From Sambucus nigra (Eukaryota > Streptophyta > Magnoliopsida > Dipsacales > Adoxaceae), in contig OX422210.1 in assembly GCA_949130495.1 (NCBI GenBank), positions 498,705,760 to 498,769,759 of the forward strand: a stretch of DNA of 64,000 bases, given 5' to 3'. This document shows, piece after piece, positions 1-10,140 of this stretch. The notes under the pieces are model-generated. The model worked only from the letters and a program-made list of their open reading frames with translations, ran no database searches and was not told the origin of the DNA. The position numbers were made by a program, and so were the translations under genes. Position 1 is the first letter of the stretch, and every line of letters starts with the position of its first letter.

Positions 1-1141
1 CAACAGTGCTAGGGGCAGAGACAGTTCTTAGTTAGTGTTTCACATGTGCCCAATAGGGTCACAAGAGTAGAGCTTGTCCACAGCCAAATGGGGCGCAGCG
101 TCAAGGTACCCAATAGGGGTAGCAGGCTCCGATAGCTCCAGAACCATCTCTGGCCCCACATCAGCAGCAAAAGGGCCAGATGCACTATGGGCGTTTGCAT
201 AACATCTGGGATATACCGATGCCTCCAGCACCACAGGCGTCGCCTGCAGTAGAGGTACGTTTTCTATCCATGGATCTGAGGGTAGAGTACTTTTTGATAC
301 TGGAGCGTCTCATTCATTTATTAAGACTAGATTTGCACGAGTTATCGGGTTATCGTTAGCCTTATTACGTGTGTAGAGTCACCGATGGGTAATGGTTCAT
401 TGATATATTCGATCTGTAGGGGATTCTATATTGTTATTGGGAGACTGAGTCTAGCGGAAGACCTTCTGATGTTATACATATAGGAGTATGACATGATTCT
501 AGGTATGGACTGGCTAGCAGGCAACAGAGTGACGGTAGATTGCTTTGAGTGGACTATTGTGTTTTCTATTTCGGGACGTAAGATGTTCCTTGTGGCAATG
601 CCTCTTCTAGAGGGAGGATCACATACTCATTTATATTACATCGAGGAGGAGACCTCGCAGGAGTTGGTTATTCCCTTATATTCAATTCCTGTTGTGATGG
701 CTTTTGAGGATGTGTTCCAGGAGATACCCGGGTTGCCACCGAGCTCAAAAATAGAGTTTGTCATCGACTTAACACTAAGAATGATATTGATTTCTAAAGC
801 ACCGTATCGCATGGCTCCTTTACAAAATACGGGAGTTTAGAGAGCAGATTCAATAGCTCTTGGGTCAGGGTTTCATTCGGCGGGGTACATGCCTTGGGGT
901 GCTTCGGTGTTATTTATGAAGAAAAGGGATGGTTCTCTTCGCTTGTGGGTGGATTACAAGGAGTTAAACAAGGTGACGATACGGAATAATTATCCATTAC
1001 CTAGGATTGATGATTGGTTTGATCAGTTGAGAGGGGCTACGTACTTCTCCAAGATTGATTTGAGGTCAGGCTATCACCAGTTGCGTATTCGAGAGGAAGA
1101 CGTTCCTAAGATCGCTTTCCTCTCACGGTATGGATCGTACG
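1..1141 (+). pseudogene. Chromovirus A gag-pol fragment: gag linker, protease and start of reverse transcriptase
   Basis: This is the left part of an old Gypsy (chromovirus) polyprotein that runs in from the left edge. From 254 the frame reads a retroviral-type aspartic protease with an intact DTGASHSFI motif (Asp codon at 296). A TAG interrupts at 374-376 and another stop falls just before 484. The conserved ILGMDWL block follows, then the protease-RT linker (EIPGLPPSSKIEF). After frame breaks near 835-890 the RT N-terminus appears, with [18 protein letters not shown] and [13 protein letters not shown]. The RT stops abruptly at 1141, where Tat1 has inserted. The same RT resumes at 37831. The first 250 bases look like the poorly conserved gag-protease linker. 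The family call is firm; the lineage within chromoviruses is less so. Confidence 0.88.
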
Positions 1142-1855
1142 TGTAGACACCCCATTCTAGTACCCCCCTTAACATCTCCTTAGGTCCCTAGCACCTCCCT
1201 TCCTCATTCCAAACCTAAGTCATACCCCGGGTACTAACTTAGAGGCCATCGAGCACTCTCATGCTCCGTTTGACCAAAAGTCAAACTCTTCAGCTCGATT
1301 GAGGATGATTGAATCTTCAAAGGGAACTAAAACCCCTTTCCAACGGTCCACCCTGTGCGTAATTCTGACTTACGATACGAACGAATGATCCGTTTTATTC
1401 TGAAAGGTTACCGAACGCGTTCAGGTCCCGGTTGACCAAAGTCAGCTCCTCAAACTAAGTTAAATTCTTTGGAATGTCGAAGTACATATCCTAACCTTTC
1501 CAACAATTCATACCGTGCGCGACTTTGACTGACCATGCGGACGAACAATCCATTTGTGTCCGAAAATTCCCCCTCCAAAGGATCGACGAGCGCTTCCGAG
1601 CCGCATTTGACCTGAAGTCAACTCCCAGACCCGGGAGCAGTCCAAAGGACTTTCAAAGGTCTCTGAAATACCTTTCCAGCAGTTTGCCCCGTGCGTGATT
1701 GGGATCGACGGTTCGCATTTTACGACCGTTTTTCCTAAGGAACCTAAAAGAGACTGCCAAACGACAGGTTTCAAACCCTGCCTATCGGCAGTGTGCCTAA
1801 AAACACCTGCCGATTGGCAGGACCAGGCCTATGACGATCGACAATGCCCTGGGCT

Positions 1856-1865
1856 TATAAAAAGG
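1856..1865 (+). promoter_or_regulatory. TATA box of Tat1 5' LTR
   Basis: TATAAAAAGG follows a GC-richer U3 segment. The equivalent TATAAAAGG lies at 36610-36618 in the 3' LTR. Conservation between the two LTRs and the usual U3/R position support a promoter. Confidence 0.6.
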
Positions 1866-2507
1866 AGGGCCTGACCTCATTGCAAAGGGATCCAAGATCT
1901 GAAATCCATCACTCTCAACGAACTCAGAAAACCTCTCTCTAAATCAGCGTGATTTCCACACCCAAATCATTTTCCATCCTTCATTTTTCATCATCTTTTC
2001 ACCAAACTTGGTGAATTAACTACCCTTCATCATTATCCAAGTGCAAGGGTTGTTCTCCAACATTCAAGATCTTCAAGAAGGTCCAACTTTCTCAACTCTC
2101 TCTTCAAATTCTCCTAAATTCACATTAACTTATTTCATTACTTAGAACTTTTATTCTCTCCATCTCACATATCCTAATATACTTTTTATTTAATATTATT
2201 GCACATCTCTTATTTTCATATAAATAAAACCCAAAAAAAGAAAAGAAAAAGAGGGTTTGATCATAAATTCCAAACGAGAATTCTCACACTTTTCTCACAA
2301 CTAAAACACTTTTTTATATACACACACACACATAAGAGAAGTTCCCGGTTGGATTTATGGGGATAAATCCCATCCCTCATTTTGCATACGAACTACGTGG
2401 ACTTTGTTGCCTCTATTGGCTACGTAGGCGTCTCGGGGTAAAACCCGAGACTTGAGTCCTATTCCATCCGTTTTTATTATTTTTCTATATTTTTTAACTT
2501 AATTCTC

Positions 2508-2510
<3 letters not shown>

Positions 2511-2593
<83 letters not shown>

Positions 2594-2598
2594 CATAT
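2511..2598. repeat. (TA)n microsatellite inside Tat1 5' LTR
   Basis: About 37 TA units run almost without interruption. The 3' LTR has only a short AT-rich stretch at the matching place (37277-37300), so the expansion happened after insertion. Confidence 0.9.
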
Positions 2599-3141
2599 GT
2601 TTGTTCTTAGTGGCGTATTATTCCGTATGCGTTATCATTCCTTTATAACGATTAACGCAAGGATAACCACGTAAATCATATTTTCTAATACTACTTTTAG
2701 GAACATTCCTATAAACGACTCGCTTTATATCTTCCATGATACAAGTCGATGATTCCTATCTCCACTACATATACACATGCACACATATCACGGTGAAATA
2801 AAGGAAATAACAACAATCCATGAGAGACCGCAAGGGCGTAATGGGTGCCTAACACCTTCCCATTCCGTAACTTAGCCTCCGAACCCTACTCAAATAATTT
2901 TTGGTTTCATATGTATCAGTATGTCTTTGATGTTGTCCTTCGGGATGGCTTCACTTTCTTTTATTTGTTTTGAGTAAAATAGACTGACGACTCCATCTCT
3001 CTACATTTCTCACCTCACACATAGCCTACGACGGCGGAAGCGCTCCCGAGAGGGGTGCGTGGGACCAAGATCCTCTCACCATGGAGATAGAACCCTCTAT
3101 ATCTCCTTCTCTCTCTCCGCGAGGATCGGGGATGGCCACAG

Positions 3142-3157
3142 TGGCGACTCTGCTGGG
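3142..3157 (+). other. Tat1 primer binding site (tRNA-Arg-like)
   Basis: TGGCGACTCTGCTGGG begins one base after the LTR end. It matches the complement of a plant tRNA-Arg 3' end (from memory, ...CCCAGCGGAGTCGCCA) except for one base. Use of tRNA-Arg is typical of Ogre-type elements. Confidence 0.7.
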
Positions 3158-4500
3158 AAAACATTTCTTTAAGAGGGCTAGACTCTATTTACATCGATGT
3201 TTTATTTTCTCATATATCCCCCTATTTGCATGCCCACCCTTATTATTTATGTGTACCTCGTACTTATGCTTATATTCACACACTTGCGAAAGATTCTCCA
3301 TGTACACTTCGCACCACGTGCACCTAGGATCACGTGTATCCACATGTTTCACGCATCACCCATCCATACTTGGTATACCACTGGTACTTGTATTTTGCTC
3401 CCTGTTTGGCATGATCAAGAAAGATACTCTCATCATAAGATACTAATAAGGGAATCATGCATGATTCATACGACATCACCGAAGAGCCTTATGATTTACC
3501 AAATTTTGTTTAGTAACTGGAGAGTCACTTCGTGATAGGCGCTGGTTTGGCAGGGAGCAGTTAGCCTAAGCAATATAACTCTCACCTTCCATTGGCCAAG
3601 TACCTTCGACGTATATCGAACGCTTCCCCCGTATCGTACCGCTTGACCGAAGTCATGAAGGGAGGTATATCGCAGGGAACTCGTTCACGTATGCCGAGTA
3701 TATCAAATTTTCTCTCACACGTACCCTCCCCACGAGTTATATAGTGAGGCAATTCGCGTACACCCAAGTATATCAAATGGCTTGTCCACACGTACCAATT
3801 TCCCTCAAAAGTAGGACGTATATCGTGGAAGTCACGCCAAAGGGGGGAACCCTTTCCAATTCACCCAACCAATTGCATACCCGCATATAGGTGTCAAGCC
3901 TAGGACATGCATGTTAGACTGTCGGTTTCGACCCGAAACTTTGCCGAAATTTCGGATTGGTCTGCCGCCCAAAATTTTGCGCATTTTTAAAATGGGACCC
4001 TTTCCGTGAGCCTGGTCACAAGTCCAACCATAGCTTTGCATATGTTACAAATGTAACTTTTCCAGGCTCGGGTCCTGTCCGACATTTCATTTTGCATTTA
4101 GGAGAATTTAATACAAGTGAGAACATAATAATTATAATAATCATGCTGAGACCTGTCTCCCAAAAACATTTCTCCTTTCTTTATCAAAAATTTAAAAACA
4201 TTTCTCTTTACTTTATCAAAAATCCAAAAATATTTCTCCTTTCTTTATCAAAAATCCAAAAACATTTTTCCTTTCTTTATCAAAAATCCAAAAATATTTT
4301 ATCTTTCAATCTCAAAAAGAAAAAAATATCAAAAATATTTTCATTCTTTTTCTCAAAAATAAATCCCATTTTACGCATTCTCAGGTCGATTGTACGCCCT
4401 TGGCTTGACTCCCTATTGGCTTCGGTCTTCAGTCAAATCACCATGAAATTCTGTCTGTTCCCCTGCTACTTCTTCCGAGTTCAGAATCCATCCGCTTTCC
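3158..4500 (+). other. Tat1 untranslated leader
   Basis: About 1.3 kb lies between the PBS and gag, with no convincing ORF. It contains several scattered GTATATCG/GTATATCA words (3600-3840) and, at its 3' end, the 32-bp repeat listed separately. An open stretch at 3957-4571 mostly encodes low-complexity Lys/Phe/Ser sequence from that repeat and is not called a gene. Confidence 0.6.
4162..4319. repeat. 32-bp minisatellite in Tat1 leader
   Basis: Five consecutive units of 32 bp (the last partial) carry the core CTTTCTTTATCAAAAATCC, with one to a few changes per unit. It lies about 180 bases upstream of the gag start. Confidence 0.85.
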
Positions 4501-5870
4501 ATGGAGAACACAAATCAAATACCAGTTGTCCATCCAGATCTAACGACAGTCTTAGCTCAGCTCGTGTCTAAAATTGACAACCTCCAAACTCAGTTCCGAG
4601 AGATGCAACGAAACTAGGTTCCTATTCCTCAAGAGCCCGAGGCCTTATTCCCTCATGCTATGGGTCCACCTGAGCCTATCTGGGTTTCTGAAGAGTATCA
4701 TCACGCTCCACGTGCCCCTCCTGCTAATGGACTGCGCCTACCCAGCTTCCTATGTTAAACCTTGCCCAGCCTGGGGCTAACTTGCCTATGATCACAGATC
4801 CAAAAGAGGAAGAGTTGAATAAGGTCAAAGCAGATCTCAAGATGTTAACTAAGAAGTTCAACCAAGTCAGAATCTTTGGGAATTACATGGACTACACCCA
4901 CACGTCTCCTTATCCTAAGGCGAGGTTACCCGAGAAGTTCAAGATGCCAAATATCGAGAAATTCGGAGTAAGTGGACCCCCGATTATTCATATTCGTAGT
5001 TATCACCGTTCTATGACTCTCCAAGGGGATTCTGAAGAAGTGATGGCCCAGTTATTTCAGTAAACTTTGAAGGATAACACCCTCCGATGGTTTTTGTCTC
5101 TGAGTCCAGAATCCATATATGGGAGGATGTAGCCTGAGAATTAATGTCGCAGTACAAATATAACGAAGAGCTTGAGGTCACCCGTCATGATTTAGAACTG
5201 CTCAAATAGAACTATGGGGAATCAATCAGTAACTTCATAGCCCGATGGAGGGAAAAAACAGTCACCATGACCAATCGGCCATCCGAAGAAGAACAAGTCA
5301 ACATAGTGAAGAAGAACTTCTTACCCCATGTCTGAGAAACAATGGAAAGGCAATATTATCCCCACTTCCGAGCTCCCAGAGAAGCCGGAGTAGAAATCGA
5401 GGAAGATATTGCTAAAATAGAAGTTGAACCAAAGAAAGTGTTTGAACAGTAAACTCCCAGAAAATATGACATACATGTCAATGCTGCAGTCTCAACCATC
5501 AACAACATCTCTCAACCAACCACCTCGTGGGCACCATAAATCCGCCCTGTCCCAGTTCAAAAGGAATACACCGTACTCCATGCTCCCCTCTCCAAAGTTT
5601 ATCAGGCCCCGTTAAGCCAAAACCTCATCAAACCCTTGGACCGCCGTCTATTGCCAAATCCACTTCCAAGAAACTTTTAGGCAGATGCCCATTGCGCCTT
5701 TCACCAAACTGATATCCATACCATCGACCAATGCTTTGACCGCTGAAACATAATCTATGGTCTAATTGACTAGGGTACCATTGCCCCCAGCCAATCTTAA
5801 GCCAAACGGTACTCACAACCCACTCCCAAATCATGCCAATGCCATCTTCTTAGGAGAGAACCCATAATTT
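4501..5870 (+). pseudogene. Tat1 gag
   Basis: The nucleocapsid/capsid polyprotein. An ATG at 4501 opens MENTNQIPVVHPDLTTVLAQ, and several stops and frameshifts follow. The best-kept part (about 4752-5061) has the Tat-type gag signature PYPKARLPEKFKMP, then IRSYHRSMTLQGDSEEVM. Further on come QYKYNEELEVTRHDLELLK and a match to the family's RPSEEEQVN and YYPHFRAPREAGVEIEED blocks. A zinc-like CAFH....H....C box (Cys codon at 5693) marks the C-terminal end. Stops at about 4615 and 5062, among others, make it inactive. The end point is approximate. Confidence 0.85.
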
Positions 5871-6242
5871 GATCCATCAACTCAAATCACACCCATATAC
5901 TCTCCCAAACCACTCCAGACTTTCCCATATTTCCTCCTACACCTTATTAGCCTCGCTGATCAGGCACTGTCACTCCTTCCCAGAGCATGCATCGCTGTCC
6001 GTACCCATTCTGAAAATGAAAGTATGGAATTATAAGAAGTATTAAACCAACTCTTAGAGTCCAGGCTGAAATTTCCCTCACAGATGATCATTGATTGCCA
6101 TAGGTTCAGTACGCTATTCTTGGAAGCACGAAAATGGGCTCGAGAGTCAGACAGTTGGGTAGTACTGACGGATGAAGTCATCCTAGATGACATTGTTCAG
6201 GTCATGGAAGAATTATTCAGGTAAACCAATAATATTTGCAGT
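5871..6242 (+). other. Tat1 gag-protease spacer, broken coding
   Basis: This is degenerate coding-like sequence joining gag to the protease ORF. A readable piece (about 6120-6222) gives EARKWARESDSWVVLTDEV and then DIVQVMEELFR before a stop. No domain is recognised. It probably belongs to the polyprotein because its reading direction and position fit. Confidence 0.45.
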
Positions 6243-7262
6243 ATGACTGAGTTACTCGATACTCTGAAGTTACAAAAGAACTTGGTCCCTTCACCCTTAC
6301 ACCTCCCCGCAGAATGGGAGGACCTGTATGAAGAAGCCATTAAAGTTGTGGAATGCATCGACTTTACATGGAAAGACGAAATTGTTTCCATCGAATGGGG
6401 AGAAGAATTTAAATATTCAAATGAAGAGCGAGCTTCAGAGAAAACTGACCCAGTAGCTGACATATGTGGGATGATATCATTTAAAGAACTCTACGGAGAA
6501 ATAAATAAGGTGGTAGGACAACTCGAGATTAATGAGGAAATAGGGTTCGTGTTCTTCCCTTTTTCAGTAAATCACATGACCAGATCAGGGAGGCATTCCC
6601 AGATCCAAAGCTTACCACCATCCAATGACAAAGGGAAGGACATTGAAAACCTTCCTATGCTAGAGATGTCCCTCAAGGAAAGCAAAGTCCTTGATCAACT
6701 GAAGAAAACTCAAGCTAAAATCACGCTATGGGGGCTTTTGATGTCTTCCCAGCTGTACATAAATGCTTTGATTAAGTTGCTCACTGGACCCATAGTTACT
6801 CCTTCCACCACACCAGAAGAAGCGATAAATTTAGTTGAATCCCTGACCTCTAACCGAATGCTATCCTTCTTTAAAGAAGAAATCCGCAGATTTCGACAAA
6901 ACCACAATTATGCACTCAACATCTCCGTCGAAGTTATGGGGAAGATCGTATCACTCTCTCTTGTCAATAATGGATCCGCCTCGAATGTCTGCCTATTAAG
7001 AACCTTTAAATGCTTAGGACTGAAGGAAAGTGATCTCGCTCCAACCTCCATTGCGGTGCATGCCTACGATAATACCCTTTGGGAAGTGATGGGATCCATA
7101 AAACTTATAATAGGGGCTGGACCTATAAACCCCATCGTTGAATTCCAAGTTATCGATATCCCACCTTGTTTCAACCTGTTTCTTAGAAGACCTTGGATCC
7201 ATAATATCAAGGGTGTGTCTTCTTCGCTCCATCAGAAATTGAAGTTCTTCGCCAACGGGTGA
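6243..7262 (+). pseudogene. Tat1 protease region (longest open stretch of the element)
   Basis: This is 339 codons without a stop. The first 200 residues are a Tat-specific linker with no domain I recognise. The aspartic protease occupies about residues 218-335: NISVEVMGKIVSLSLVNNGS, then SNVCLLRTFKCLGL, VHAYDNTLWEVMGSI, and the family hallmark LFLRRPWIHNIKGVSSSLHQ near the end. The catalytic Asp-x-Gly is replaced: residue 242 (codon 6966-6968) is Asn where the family has Asp. Proteolysis would therefore be expected to fail even though this frame is open. The ATG chosen is simply the first in the open stretch; in life it would be translated as part of gag-pol. Confidence 0.85.
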
Positions 7263-8290
7263 GTCATCACCATTTTGGACGACAATGACAATGCTGAGGG
7301 TGCAAGTACTAACAATCTAATCCTTGAGATACAACACGGGTAAAATGATATGCTCCTATCAGGATTCCGAGTTGAGCCACTTCTACTCCCATCAGGGGAC
7401 GATTTCAAAGAAATGGTTTATTCAGATTATGACCCTCATGTCAATGTCAATGTGTTTCAGATGTTCAGAAACATGCACTTCATGCCCGTAATGGGACTAG
7501 GACAAATACGACAAGGGATAATTGAACCCATTGAACTAAAAAAAGCTTTCCCTCCTTGTGGTTTGGGGTATCAACCATCAGAATAAGAGCTCAAAATGAT
7601 CTGTCAGTCTCGACCAAAGATTATATTAGATTGCATCCAGACTATCCCAGGTGATTCCTTGAATGGACGATTCATCAAAGAGGGTGAAGACTTCCCCTTT
7701 TGTGGCTTTTTAAAACCATGGAATGACCATACAGACAAGAAGATGAAGCCTGTAATGAAGATCTTTTTCCAAGATAGCTACCCATGGGACGAAAATTCCC
7801 AACACCATGTACAACGGATCATTAAAGACACCGAAGATTTCGAGGGAAGTGACTCCGAGGATTCGTTTAACTTACAGACACTGTGGATGACACTCTGCAT
7901 GGTTCATTCAAGCACTACATCACTGGATCCATCTCACTTGATTAAAGTTGCTGATACACCTCTCCTCAACTAGTATGCTGCGCCAGTTCTACCTGTTGAA
8001 ATCCCACCTAACCCCAATGTTTACCCAATCTCTTCTTTTGTTGTCTACCATTGCTCTAACGTAATCGATACCTCGTTTGATGAGGTTCTCAATGTTGTTT
8101 TTCCTATCAATGAAATAAATAAATATTTTGAGTATCTTGTTGTGCCTTACATTAATTGTTTAGATTCTAATCAAACTTTTAATGATGATGAGTTTTTAAA
8201 TGAATAATTCTTAACTGATCTAAATAAGGTTAATAACAAACAAAATAATCACATTCAAGTTAATGAAGAAGAAACTATTATTATTAACCT
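7263..8290 (+). pseudogene. Tat1 protease-RT linker with G-patch-like motif
   Basis: The coding-like sequence between protease and RT is broken by several stops. Around 7475-7585 it reads MPVMGLGQIRQGIIEPIE and then PPCGLGYQPSE, the glycine-rich GLG..QGI...GLGY pattern found at this point in Tat polyproteins. It continues through an acidic stretch (GSDSEDS near 7850) to QLREIRIGATLNEHERAQL, which leads into RT. I looked for the intron that Ogre elements carry in this interval and saw no need for one, because coding resemblance is nearly continuous. Confidence 0.65.
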
Positions 8291-9231
8291 CGATTCTAGT
8301 AGCCAATTACGCGAGATTAGGATAGGGGCTACCCTTAACGAGCATGAGCGTGCACAACTTGAAGAATTACTGAAGGAATTCGTGGATGTCTTCGTATGGT
8401 CCTATGACGATATGCCCAGCCTTGATCTTGAAATATCTCAACATGAGATCCCCACTCTTCCAGATTACAAGCCAGTTAAACAAAAGTTGAGAAAGCGCCG
8501 CACCGAATGGTCGCTCAAAGTCAAAGAAGAAGTGGTCAAAAAGCTGAACGTGGGCTTCATTCGCGTGATCGAATATCCCACATGGCTAGCCACCGAAATT
8601 GGGAGGGATGTGTGTAGACTACCGGGACTTGAACAAAGCCTCTCCAAATGATGATTATCTATTACCTAATATCGACATGATCGTGGACAACACAACCAAT
8701 CATGCTCTTAAGTCATTAGTCGCTGGGTTTATCGGATACAACCAAATCAAAATGCACTCAGATCACGAAGAAATGACCGCGTTCATCACACTATAGGGAA
8801 CCTTTTGCTACGCTGTTATGCCATTTGGTCTCAAGAATGCTGGGGCTACCTACTAGAGGGCTGCCACAACCATCCTGCACGATCTAATTCACAAATAAGT
8901 CGAGGTCTATGTGGATGATATAATTATCAAATTTAAAACTAGAGAAGGTTATGTTCCCGCTCTCCGAAAGTTCTTTGAATGACTACGACGGTATCAGATG
9001 AGACTCAATCAACAGAAATGTGTCTTGGTCATTACAAAGGGAAAACTCTTGGGATTCATGGTCAGTGAGAAGGGGATGAAAGCAGATCATGCCAAGCTAA
9101 AAGCCATACTTGAGATGTCACCTCCACAAACGGAGAAAAAAGTCCGTGGATTCCTTGGAAAATTACAATACATCAGTCGGTTCATCATCGAGCTAACTTC
9201 CATCTGCGAACCTATTTTTAAACTCCTCTGA
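8291..9231 (+). pseudogene. Tat1 reverse transcriptase
   Basis: RT copies the element RNA into DNA in the cytoplasmic particle. It starts with the LKEFVDVFVWSYDDMPSLD lead-in and KPVKQKLRKRR. One frameshift near 8600 follows, then CVDYRDLNKASPNDDYLLPN, VMPFGLKNAGATY and the catalytic YVDD (8908-8919), then the thumb/connection GFLGKLQYISRFI. From about 8600 onward the whole pol stays in one frame and is broken mainly by point stops (8794, 8854, 8896, 8980, 9229). Catalytic residues remain readable, but no full protein can be made. Confidence 0.9.
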
Positions 9232-9792
9232 AAGGATTCAACCAAGGTTTGGAACGAGGCCTGCCAGGAAGCTTTTGACCGAATCAAACAATATCTGACC
9301 CAAACTTCGACACTCATGCCACTACAGCCTGGTCTCCCCTTGCTCCTATACCTAACCATAACCGACACTACAACTGGGGCTTTGCTAGCCCAATACCTTG
9401 AAGATTCTCGTAAAGAAAGAGCCATCTATTACGCCAGTCACAAATTAGCTGAGTACAAAGTCAACTACACGGCTTTGGAAAAAGCATGCGTCGCGCTTAT
9501 CTGGGTCACCCAAAAGTTGCGACACTACATGCTCGCCTTCCCCATTAAACTTGTATCCCGAATGGACCCCATCAAGTACCTGTTTGAGAAACTCGCATTA
9601 TTTAGCCGAATGGCTCGATGGTTGATGCTCCTAGCCGAGTTTGATATCGAATACGTCATACGAAAAGCCATAAAAGGAAGAGCCATCTCTGACTACCTCG
9701 CTGACTACCCCATGGAAGAAGCAGATGTTTGGGTCTCTGAATTCCTAGATGAAAACATCCTCTACACCGCTCAAGACGACCTTCAATGGTAA
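9232..9792 (+). pseudogene. Tat1 RNase H
   Basis: This is the Gypsy-type RNase H that removes the RNA strand during reverse transcription. It reads KVWNEACQEAFDRIKQYL and then LLLYLTITDTTTGALLAQYL, RAIYYASHKLAEYKVNYTALEK and LRHYMLAFPIKL. It keeps TALEKACVALIW and the typical WLMLLAEFDIEYV end. It is in frame with RT after the stop at 9229-9231 and open to 9790. Confidence 0.88.
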
Positions 9793-10140
9793 ATGTTCTT
9801 CGATGGCACTGCCAATAAAAAAGGATATGGCATTGGGATACTTCTGATCGCCCCAGATGACTCCCACACTCCCATCGCCATCAAATTTGGTTTCCCCTGC
9901 ACTAACAACATGACTGAATACGAGGCGTATACGGTAGGCCTCAAAGTTGCTCTCAAGAAAGGTATCCAATGCCTAGATGTCTACGAGGATTCTGCTCTCA
10001 TCATCGGTCAAGTGCTCAGAAAATGGAAAGTCAAGGGTGAGAAACTCCAAACCTTCCATGCCCACTTAGAAGAACAAGCCTCCTAATTCCAAGAAATCAC
10101 CTTCCACTACCTACGTCAAGCAAAGAACAGCCTAGCCAAT
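9793..10140 (+). pseudogene. Tat1 second (archaeal-like) RNase H
   Basis: A second RNase H follows directly, as found only in Tat-lineage plant elements. Acidic residues at the expected places are visible: MFFDGTANKKGYGIGILL (Asp), NNMTEYEAYTVGLKVAL (Glu) and LDVYEDSALIIGQVLRKW (Asp). The tail FHYLRQAKNSLANAFATLAS, with its usual His replaced, runs past a stop at 10084-10086. Known family logic suggests this domain took over part of the RNase H work. The fusion order RT-RNaseH-aRNaseH-IN is what assigns the element to Tat/Ogre. Confidence 0.87.

Larger units (their letters stand above)
1142..3140 (+). repeat. Tat1 5' LTR
   Basis: It starts TGTAGACACCCC and ends GGGATGGCCACA, and matches 35899-37830 along its length with many scattered differences, so the insertion is old. 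It holds a U3 region with inverted CTATCGGCAG / CCGATTGGCAGG motifs (1775-1825), a TATA box at 1856, and a long (TA)n tract at 2511-2598 that is missing from the 3' copy. Confidence 0.9.

Noticed and set aside
3081..3535. Overlapping open frames around the Tat1 PBS
   Set aside because: They cross the LTR end and PBS and encode no known domain.
3957..4571. 204-codon open frame in the Tat1 leader
   Set aside because: Most of it is Lys/Phe/Ser low complexity created by the 32-bp repeat; the only real coding signal, the gag start at 4501, lies in another frame.
7263..8290. Possible Ogre-type intron between protease and RT
   Set aside because: Coding resemblance to Tat polyproteins runs through almost the whole interval, leaving no space for a typical intron.
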